NCBI GenBank assembly: GCA_017578085.1 | Contig: PKQR01000135.1 | Location: forward strand, 1-5,834 | Length of the DNA: 5,834 nt | Origin: Bacillota bacterium | GTDB lineage: Bacteria > Bacillota > Limnochordia > Limnochordales > ZCTH02-B6 | Direction of reading: 5' to 3' | Part shown: in pieces, positions 1 to 5,151 of the stretch | Layout of the letters: every line of letters begins with the position of its first letter | Position numbering within the stretch: the stretch's first letter is position 1 | Notes under the pieces: model-generated | Databases searched by the model: none | Seen by the model: the letters and a program-made list of their open reading frames with translations, nothing else | What the model was told of the DNA's origin: nothing | Program-made: the position numbers and the translations under genes

Positions 1-31
1 AGAGATAAAGGAGTAGACGGCGCCCGCGCGG

Positions 32-43
32 CGCACGCGTGCG
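32..43. repeat. Perfect 12-bp palindrome upstream of the promoter
   Basis: CGCACGCGTGCG reads the same on both strands and lies about 15 bases upstream of the candidate -35 element. It could be a binding site for a dimeric regulator of the transporter gene. It could also be the foot of a terminator for a gene left of the window, although no T-run follows it (ATTAATTCG instead). No regulator is encoded in the window to pair with it. Confidence 0.35.
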
Positions 44-58
44 ATTAATTCGACAACC

Positions 59-86
59 CTGAGAAGCAGACCTTTCGAACTATGAT
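59..86 (+). promoter_or_regulatory. Candidate sigma-A-type promoter for the TauE-family gene
   Basis: The -10 element TATGAT (81-86) differs from TATAAT at one base. A -35-like CTGAGA (59-64, four of six matches to TTGACA) lies upstream with a 16-base spacer. Transcription would begin near 92-94 and give a leader of about 200 bases before the GTG start at 292. The -35 is weak, so this is a best guess. It does lie in the AT-richer stretch of an otherwise very GC-rich upstream region, which supports it. Confidence 0.4.
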
Positions 87-197
87 TCTTTTGCGACGCT
101 AGGTGGTTCACATTTGGTCGTCCCGACCGGGCCCCGGCCCGCCGGAAGGATGTAGCGATAGGAACCGTGTCCTGTCCGCAGCCATATGATGACGAGC

Positions 198-209
198 ACC
201 GGCGCCGGT
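198..209. repeat. Perfect 12-bp palindrome in the transporter leader
   Basis: ACCGGCGCCGGT is a perfect palindrome inside the presumed 5' untranslated region of the TauE-family gene. As RNA, self-pairing would leave too tight a loop, so it would act only as part of a larger fold or as a DNA site. In GC-rich DNA such palindromes also arise by chance. Confidence 0.25.
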
Positions 210-277
210 ACCAGTCTCTAATTGTCCTTCTCTGAGCGGCCCGCTGACGAGCGCGGCCCAGGGACCTGCAGAGGCAG

Positions 278-286
278 AAGGAGGGG
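278..286 (+). promoter_or_regulatory. Ribosome binding site selecting the GTG start at 292
   Basis: AAGGAGGGG is a near-perfect Shine-Dalgarno sequence. It ends five bases before GTG 292. An ATG at 288-290 is nearer but out of frame with the transporter and only one base from the site, so the GTG is preferred. An upstream TCCTTCT (225-231) is complementary to AGAAGGA (276-282) and could mask the site in the mRNA. Confidence 0.75.
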
Positions 287-291
287 CATGT

Positions 292-1158
292 GTGCGCAAC
301 CTCGTGGTTTTGGCCTTGGTCGGCTTCCTCGCCCAGCTCATTGACGGCGCGCTGGGCATGGGTTACGGGGTGACATCCTCGTCGATGCTCTTGGCCTTAG
401 GCGTCGCCCCAGCGATGGCCTCGGCCTCGGTGCACGCGGGCGAGGTGGTGACGACCCTGGTCTCCGGCATCGCCCACTGGCGTTTCGGCAACGTGGACCG
501 GCGAATGGTGTGGCGCTTGGGGGTGCCCGGCGCGGTGGGAGCGTTCCTGGGGGCACTGCTCTTGGCGTCGTTGCCCGTCCAGGCGGCGCGTGTTGGGGTG
601 TCGGGCTTTCTCTTGCTCCTGGGAGTCGTCGTGCTGGTGCGCTTCCTGAGGGCGGGACGCACGGTGGCGTTGCGCAGCCGGCCGCTGCCCCAAGGGTGGC
701 TGGCGCCGCTTGGCTTTGTGGCAGGGCTCTTGGACGCGACGGGCGGCGGTGGCTGGGGGCCCGTCACCACGACGACCCTGATTGCCCGTGAGCCTGCCCG
801 CGCGCGGCGGGTAATCGGCTCGGTGGACGCCAGCGAATTCCTTGTAGCCGCGTCGGCCACGGCCGGCTTTGTATTTGCTCTCGGGTGGGAAGGGATCAGC
901 TGGCTGTGGGTTGGCGCCATCGTCCTCGGCGGTACGGTGGCGGCGCCGCTGGCGGCGTGGCTGGTGCAACGGCTGCCTTTGGAGATTCTGGGCGTCACGG
1001 TAGGGGCGATGATCATCCTTTACAACGTCCGGACTGTACTGGTGGCGCTCGGGGTGCCCGTGCCGCCGAGCGTGGTGCTGCTGGTGTTCCTGGTTCCGGC
1101 TTTGGCGGCTCTAGCCATGGGCCGCATGCGGCCGGCCCAGGAGGCGGACCCGGTCTGA
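292..1158 (+). CDS. Sulfite exporter TauE/SafE-family membrane transporter
   Basis: This is a polytopic inner-membrane protein of 288 residues, the usual size for TauE/SafE (formerly DUF81) transporters, which move sulfite, sulfonates or other small organic anions. Two pseudo-repeated halves are visible. A first re-entrant-type motif, IDGALGMGYG (17-26), matches a second, LDATGGGGWG (147-156). Likewise VHAGE (47-51) matches VDASE (178-182), as expected for the family's internal two-fold repeat. Hydrophobic stretches suggest about eight membrane passes, e.g. near 4-22, 28-48, 76-94, 99-119, 136-165, 183-199, 203-225, 231-252 and 259-276, some of them re-entrant. A basic loop lies at 117-130 (RFLRAGRTVALRSR). 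The GTG start is fixed by the AAGGAGGGG site. The gene stands alone between its own promoter and a strong hairpin, so context does not reveal the substrate. The family call is firm; sulfite as substrate is only the family default. Confidence 0.9.
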   Translation: MRNLVVLALVGFLAQLIDGALGMGYGVTSSSMLLALGVAPAMASASVHAGEVVTTLVSGIAHWRFGNVDRRMVWRLGVPGAVGAFLGALLLASLPVQAARVGVSGFLLLLGVVVLVRFLRAGRTVALRSRPLPQGWLAPLGFVAGLLDATGGGGWGPVTTTTLIAREPARARRVIGSVDASEFLVAASATAGFVFALGWEGISWLWVGAIVLGGTVAAPLAAWLVQRLPLEILGVTVGAMIILYNVRTVLVALGVPVPPSVVLLVFLVPALAALAMGRMRPAQEADPV

Positions 1159-1163
1159 CGCCA

Positions 1164-1195
1164 AAGCCCCCCGGCCGACAAGGGCCGGGGGGCTT
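1164..1195 (+). terminator. Strong GC hairpin, likely terminator of the transporter gene
   Basis: The hairpin begins five bases after the TGA stop. It has a perfect 13-bp stem (AAGCCCCCCGGCC at 1164-1176 pairing with GGCCGGGGGGCTT at 1183-1195) and a six-base loop GACAAG. No T-run follows (GACGTATATG), so it is not a textbook intrinsic terminator. Its placement and stability still make termination or 3'-end stabilisation the likeliest role. Confidence 0.75.
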
Positions 1196-1206
1196 GACGT
1201 ATATGT

Positions 1207-1284
1207 GCCGCTTTCTGGCGGCGCGGAAGCCCGCTGGGCCATGGCCAAGGGCCCCCAGGCGATAGCAGTGCGGTGACCAGCGGG
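1207..1284 (+). other. Foldable GC-rich segment between the hairpin and the ligase gene
   Basis: Two simple pairings are visible. GCCGC (1207-1211) pairs with GCGGC (1218-1222) over a six-base loop. CCCGCTGG (1230-1237) pairs with CCAGCGGG (1277-1284) and encloses a further palindrome, GGCCATGGCC (1237-1246). I recognise no riboswitch, T-box or known RNA family here. It may be leader or spacer structure only; in GC-rich sequence such pairings are common. Confidence 0.2.
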
Positions 1285-1313
1285 AGAAGCGGTTTCCGGG
1301 CGCGTTTAAGGTT

Positions 1314-1407
1314 CGCAATTTACCCTCCTTGTGACGATATATCGCAAAAGGACATACCGCACGCAGGAGAAAGAGCATCTTAAGGCGCAATTATTGCGAT
1401 GATTGCG
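1314..1407. promoter_or_regulatory. Operator-like cluster of CGCAA half-sites before the ligase gene
   Basis: CGCAA occurs at 1314-1318, 1343-1347 and 1386-1390, and its complement TTGCG at 1394-1398 and 1403-1407. The arms at 1386-1391 (CGCAAT) and 1393-1398 (ATTGCG) form a 13-bp odd palindrome. The third half-site repeats ATTGCG nine bases on (1402-1407). A separate perfect palindrome, CGATATATCG, sits at 1335-1344. The stretch is noticeably AT-richer than its surroundings, as a promoter region would be. I could not pick out a convincing -35/-10 pair. A regulator binding here would control the acetoacetate-CoA ligase gene; its identity is unknown. Confidence 0.35.
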
Positions 1408-1428
1408 TCGTAAAAACCGGGACGAGCG

Positions 1429-1435
1429 AAAGGAG
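1429..1435 (+). promoter_or_regulatory. Ribosome binding site for the acetoacetate-CoA ligase
   Basis: AAAGGAG lies 11 bases before GTG 1447, slightly long but acceptable. It supports the GTG as start rather than the internal ATG at 1504, which would lose the conserved N-terminal LWQPSPER segment. Confidence 0.6.
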
Positions 1436-1446
1436 CGGACAGGCGC

Positions 1447-3447
1447 GTGCGGGAAGGCGAGTTGTTGTGGCAGCCGTCTCCTGAAAGGCAAGCCCGCTCC
1501 ACCATGCGCCGCTACATGGGCTGGCTCAAGGAGCGGTACGGGCTCGAGTTTCACGACTACAACGCGCTTTGGCACTGGTCCGTCACTGACCTGGACGCGT
1601 TTTGGGCCTCCGTGTGGGAGTTTTGCGGCGTTCAGGCAAGCAAGCCGTACTCTCAGGTCCTAGCGGAGGAGCGCATGCCCGGCGCCCGCTGGTTTGTGGG
1701 GGCGGAGTTGAACTACGCTGCCCACGTCTTCCGCAGCCGGCCGCAGGATCAGGCGGCGATCCTGTATCAGCAAGAAGGCGGTCCTCTGAGGTCCATGACC
1801 TGGGGGGAGCTCACCGCGCAAACTGGGGCGGTTGCTGACGCCTTGCGGGAGCTAGGGGTCGGGCCGGGGGATCGGGTCGTGGGCTACATCCCCAACATTC
1901 CCGCCGCGGTGGTCGCGTTCCTCGCCTGTGCGAGCATCGGGGCGGTTTGGTCCAGCTGCTCGCCCGATTTTGGCCCCCAGAGTGTCGTGGAGCGGTTTCG
2001 CCAGATCGCACCGAAGGTGCTGATCGCGGCCGACGGCTATCGGTACGGTGGCAAGCCCTTCGACCGCATGCCTGTCATCAGGCAGCTAAAGGCGCGCCTT
2101 GAGAGCGTGGAGCACGTGGTGCTGGTGCCGTATCTCAACGAGCGCCCGGACACGGCGGGGCTTGCGGGCGTCGTCTTCTGGGACGAACTCCTGCGGCGCA
2201 GGGCCGAGCCCGCGCCGATCCCGGTTCCCTTTGACCATCCGCTGTGGGTGCTGTACTCCTCAGGCACCACGGGCCCGCCGAAAGCCATCGTCCATGGCCA
2301 TGGCGGCATCGTGCTGGAGCACCTCAAGATGCTCATGCTGCATATGGACCTGCGGGCGGGCGATCGCTTCTTCTGGTTCACGACTACGGGCTGGATGATG
2401 TGGAACTTCCTGGTCAGCGGTCTGCTCCTGGGGATCACCATCGTCTTGTACGACGGGAACCCTGGGTACCCGAGCATGGAAGCGCTCTGGCAGCTGGCCG
2501 AGGCGACGCGCATGACGTGCTTCGGCACCAGCGCCGCCTATATCGCCGCGTGCATGAAGGCGGGCATCGAACCGCGGCGCAGCTTCTCCCTGGAGGCGCT
2601 GACGCAGGTCGGTTCGACCGGCTCACCCCTGCCGCCGGAGGGCTTTGCTTGGGTGTACCGGAACGTCAAGGAGGACCTGCACCTAGCCAGCATCAGCGGC
2701 GGCACGGACGTATGCACCGCTTTTGTCGGCGGCGTACCTCTCTTGCCCGTGCGGGCCGGGGAGATCCAATGCCGGGCGCTGGGAGCCAAGGTGGAGGCGT
2801 ACGACGAGCATGGCCGGCCCGTCGTTGACCAAGTGGGCGAATTGGTCCTCACAAGGCCCATGCCGTCCATGCCGCTCTTTTTCTGGAATGACCCGGACGG
2901 CCGGCGCTACCTCGAGAGCTACTTCGCCACGTACCCGGGCGTCTGGCGCCACGGCGACTGGGTTAAGATTACGCCGCGGGGCAGCTGCGTCATCTATGGC
3001 CGTTCCGACGCGACCATCAACCGGGGCGGCGTGCGCATGGGCACCAGCGAAATCTATCAAGCCGTCGAGAGCTTGCCCGAGATCGCGGACAGCCTGGTCG
3101 TCGACATGGAAGGGCTCGGCGGGCGGTCGTTTATGGCGTTGTTTGTCGTGCTGCGGGAGGGCTGCGTCCTCGATGAGGCCTTGGAAGGGCGCATCCGCCA
3201 GCGGCTGAGGGAAGACGTCTCGCCGCGCCATGTGCCCGATGCGATCTTTCCTGTTCCCGAGATCCCGCGCACGCTGAACGGGAAGAAACTGGAGGTGCCC
3301 GTGCGCAAGATCTTGCTGGGGACGCCGCCGGAGCAAGCGGTCAATCCCGGCTCCATGGCCAATCCGGAGTCGTTGGCGCCTTTCGTCCAGTTGGCCCGGC
3401 AGCTGGCCGGGGCCGGACCAGACGCGCCTGGCGCCGCGGCCGTATAG
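1447..3447 (+). CDS. Acetoacetate-CoA ligase (acetoacetyl-CoA synthetase)
   Basis: This cytoplasmic enzyme of the ANL (acyl-CoA synthetase) superfamily joins acetoacetate to CoA with ATP, giving acetoacetyl-CoA, AMP and diphosphate (EC 6.2.1.16). At 666 residues it has the family's full length. LWQPSPER (7-14) is typical of the start of acetoacetate ligases. An ACAS_N-type region follows at about 38-95, with RWFVGAELNYA at 81-91. The ATP-binding P-loop is YSSGTTGPPKA (270-280). Other core motifs are GWMMWNF (315-321), SGGTD (417-421), HGDW (502-505) and the hinge YGRSDATINRGG (517-528). In the C-terminal lobe, PRTLNGKK ends at 614, and Lys613 is the expected catalytic lysine. No frameshift or missing motif is seen. 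The enzyme would recover acetoacetate from leucine or ketone catabolism or from storage polymer turnover. No thiolase or depolymerase neighbour is in the window, so the pathway is open. Acetyl-CoA synthetase is the main alternative and is less likely given the N-terminus and the NGKK ending. Confidence 0.93.
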   Translation: MREGELLWQPSPERQARSTMRRYMGWLKERYGLEFHDYNALWHWSVTDLDAFWASVWEFCGVQASKPYSQVLAEERMPGARWFVGAELNYAAHVFRSRPQDQAAILYQQEGGPLRSMTWGELTAQTGAVADALRELGVGPGDRVVGYIPNIPAAVVAFLACASIGAVWSSCSPDFGPQSVVERFRQIAPKVLIAADGYRYGGKPFDRMPVIRQLKARLESVEHVVLVPYLNERPDTAGLAGVVFWDELLRRRAEPAPIPVPFDHPLWVLYSSGTTGPPKAIVHGHGGIVLEHLKMLMLHMDLRAGDRFFWFTTTGWMMWNFLVSGLLLGITIVLYDGNPGYPSMEALWQLAEATRMTCFGTSAAYIAACMKAGIEPRRSFSLEALTQVGSTGSPLPPEGFAWVYRNVKEDLHLASISGGTDVCTAFVGGVPLLPVRAGEIQCRALGAKVEAYDEHGRPVVDQVGELVLTRPMPSMPLFFWNDPDGRRYLESYFATYPGVWRHGDWVKITPRGSCVIYGRSDATINRGGVRMGTSEIYQAVESLPEIADSLVVDMEGLGGRSFMALFVVLREGCVLDEALEGRIRQRLREDVSPRHVPDAIFPVPEIPRTLNGKKLEVPVRKILLGTPPEQAVNPGSMANPESLAPFVQLARQLAGAGPDAPGAAAV

Positions 3448-3496
3448 GGTGCGGGCGCGTTCGTCACACTACGGGCGAAGGCTTCGCGCCAGGCGC
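3424..3496. repeat. Inverted repeat spanning the end of the ligase gene
   Basis: GCGCCTGGCGC (3424-3434), inside the last codons, is perfectly complementary to GCGCCAGGCGC (3486-3496), with 51 bases between. The second arm overlaps a short hairpin, GCGAAG/CTTCGC (3475-3480 with 3482-3487). There is no T-run. The loop is long for an intrinsic terminator, so this may be an mRNA 3'-end structure or chance in GC-rich DNA. I see no other terminator between the two genes. Confidence 0.3.
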
Positions 3497-3695
3497 AGCC
3501 GCCGGCAGGGAACCAGGGAAGGCGCCCGGGGCCGGCACGGTACAGAGCGCCTCGCGGAGCCTTTCCTCGTTGCTTCGCTGCTGCGGCTCCGTTGGCGCCT
3601 TGGGGGCGTCGCGGTACGGCCGCTGGCCCTAACCGTTCCGCTCCCGGATGGGCTGCCCGGCAGGAGCGGGGGCCGCGGCTGCGAATTGCTGGTTT

Positions 3696-5120
3696 ATGGC
3701 AAAGTGGTCTGTTCCGGCGCTGGTATCCCCGTTGGGAGCGCTGGTTGTCGCCTGGGCCGTCGTCTGTGGCGCGGCGTCGGCCAACGCGCTCGTCCATGAG
3801 CAAGACCTTCCCTTCGGCCCAGCCGCTGCGGCCGCACTGGTGGACTTGACCGGGGACGGACAGCCTGAGCTGGTGCTGGCTGGGGAAGAGGGCATCGCTG
3901 TCTTCGCGTTGCCCGGCCCGGCCGACGGCACCACGTGGCAGTTGGCCTCCCTCTTGCCGCCGTTGCCCGCCCCGGTCACCGCGGTGGCAGGAGGGGACGT
4001 GACCAGCGACGGCGTCCCCGAGTTGGCCGTGGGAACCGGCAACGCAGGCTCCATCTATGTATTTACCTGGACCGGCCGGCGGTGGACCCTGCTAGGCCAG
4101 ACACCCTATCTCTGGTCGCCGGTGCGGTCCCTAGAGGTAGGCGACCTGGACGGCGACGGCCGCAACGAGCTAGTTGCCGTCACCGGCGCCGGGGAGCTCC
4201 TGGTCTTTGGCTGGCGGGAACGCAACTGGCACACCCTGTTTCGCTCGCCGGCCGCGTGGTCGCCGGTGCTCCACGCCCGGGTGGCCGATGTGACCGGCGA
4301 AGGGCGCCCGCAGCTGGTCCTCGCCGACCAGTCGGGCGCAGTAGCCGTCTGGCGCTGGCCGCTGGTAGAGCCGCTGGCCCAGGGATTTGTGTGGGGCACA
4401 CCCGTGTCGATGGCCGTTGTGGATTTGGACGGCACCGGTTCGCCTCAGGTAATCGTGACCACGAGCGAGCGGCTTCTTTACCGGTTTGTCTGGCAGAAGC
4501 AGGGTCTCACCCTGGCTGGGGCCCCTGTCTACGACAACCGCCTGCCTCTCGAGTCTATGCACGCCCTGCGCTGGGCCGGGGAAACGCGGGTCAGCATCGC
4601 GGCGCGGCATGCCGGCGGACTGGGCTTGTGGCGCATCTCGCCGTCGGGGCTGGAGCTGGTGGCCGCAGGCGCTGCCAACCCCGTGTGGGTGTTGCCCTTG
4701 CCCGGCGGGCGGCGGCTGCTGGTGGGCGAGCCGGCGCATCCCGTCAGCACCTGGGTGCGCGTGCCGGCCGATTATCTTGCGTTAAGGGTCAATGGGAACG
4801 TTTGGACCTTGCAGGACCCGCCCTTGTTCCAAGGCGACCAGGTGCTGGTTTCGATGCGGGACTGGGCCTCAATCCTTAGACTTGGGCTCTATTGGGATGC
4901 AGCCAGCCAACGTCTCACCGCGGTGGGCGGGAACCGCTTCGCCGTTCTGACGATGGGGGACCCGGTCGGGTGGTTCTCGGATGGAATCCGCCTGCTGCCC
5001 GCCGCCCCGGTACTGCGATCGGGCCGCATTTATGCGCCGGCCGCGTTCGCCCAAGGCTTTGGCGCCAGCGTGTACTGGGACGCGCGCCGGCGGGAGCTCG
5101 CGCTCGAAGTAAGCCCTTAA
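3696..5120 (+). CDS. Secreted FG-GAP/VCBS-like propeller protein with a copper-amine-oxidase-N-like domain
   Basis: This is a predicted exported protein. The frame is open from ATG 3648, just after an in-frame stop at 3630, but ATG 3696 is preferred because it begins a clean signal peptide: MAKW, a hydrophobic core, then an Ala-x-Ala-type end ASANA. Neither start has a good ribosome binding site. Counting from ATG 3648, five repeats carry Asp-rich loops of the FG-GAP/VCBS calcium type: DLTGDGQPEL (66-75), DVTSDGVPEL (117-126), DLDGDGRNEL (166-175), DVTGEGRPQL (214-223) and DLDGTGSPQV (259-268). They are spaced 45-51 residues apart, and two weaker repeats may follow to about 370, giving a possible seven-bladed propeller. 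Residues 376-490 resemble the copper amine oxidase N-terminal (stalk) domain common in Bacillota surface proteins; it usually has no oxidase activity. There is no membrane anchor or LPXTG. Function is unknown; a cell-surface binding or scaffold role is inference. Thirty-one bases separate it from the next gene. Confidence 0.8.
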   Translation: MAKWSVPALVSPLGALVVAWAVVCGAASANALVHEQDLPFGPAAAAALVDLTGDGQPELVLAGEEGIAVFALPGPADGTTWQLASLLPPLPAPVTAVAGGDVTSDGVPELAVGTGNAGSIYVFTWTGRRWTLLGQTPYLWSPVRSLEVGDLDGDGRNELVAVTGAGELLVFGWRERNWHTLFRSPAAWSPVLHARVADVTGEGRPQLVLADQSGAVAVWRWPLVEPLAQGFVWGTPVSMAVVDLDGTGSPQVIVTTSERLLYRFVWQKQGLTLAGAPVYDNRLPLESMHALRWAGETRVSIAARHAGGLGLWRISPSGLELVAAGAANPVWVLPLPGGRRLLVGEPAHPVSTWVRVPADYLALRVNGNVWTLQDPPLFQGDQVLVSMRDWASILRLGLYWDAASQRLTAVGGNRFAVLTMGDPVGWFSDGIRLLPAAPVLRSGRIYAPAAFAQGFGASVYWDARRRELALEVSP

Positions 5121-5133
5121 GGCGCTGGCCCGC

Positions 5134-5142
5134 AGGAAGGAG
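5134..5142 (+). promoter_or_regulatory. Ribosome binding site for the uracil-DNA glycosylase
   Basis: AGGAAGGAG lies nine bases before GTG 5152, optimal spacing. An in-frame TTG at 5143 directly abuts the site and cannot be the start. This fixes the N-terminus and therefore the clamp-motif-like residues near it. Confidence 0.75.
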
Positions 5143-5151
5143 TTGTCGCGC

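Noticed and set aside
1..48. Possible C-terminal tail of an upstream gene: frame 1 is open from the left edge to TAA at 46-48.
   Set aside because: Only 15 codons are visible, with no recognisable sequence, so a coding call cannot be supported.
363..1016. Minus-strand open frame (217 codons) inside the transporter gene.
   Set aside because: It is the mirror of a conserved membrane protein, with Thr/Pro/Arg-rich composition and no start signals.
1196..1446. A riboswitch or T-box before the ligase gene.
   Set aside because: No T-box AGGGTGGNACCGCG-type element or known riboswitch core was found, only simple GC pairings.
2683..3336. Minus-strand open frame (217 codons) inside the ligase gene.
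   Set aside because: It is antisense to conserved ligase motifs, including the hinge region, and has no start signals. It is explained by codon bias.
3449..3799. Plus-strand open frame (116 codons) starting just after the ligase stop.
   Set aside because: It has no ribosome binding site, is extremely Arg/Gly-rich and overlaps the propeller gene's signal peptide in another frame. No family resemblance is seen.
3057..3803. Long minus-strand open frame (248 codons) across the end of the ligase gene and the following spacer.
   Set aside because: The protein is Arg/Pro/Ala-rich and low in complexity. It has no ribosome binding site and lies antisense to the well-supported ligase, as expected for a shadow frame in GC-rich DNA.
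3807..3809. Lipoprotein signal: a cysteine (residue 40 of the longer frame, VVC) in the propeller protein's signal peptide, which itself lies further upstream than this codon window suggests.
   Set aside because: The residues before Cys are AVV, lacking the small residue expected at -1 of a lipobox. An Ala-x-Ala-type cleavage at ASANA fits better.
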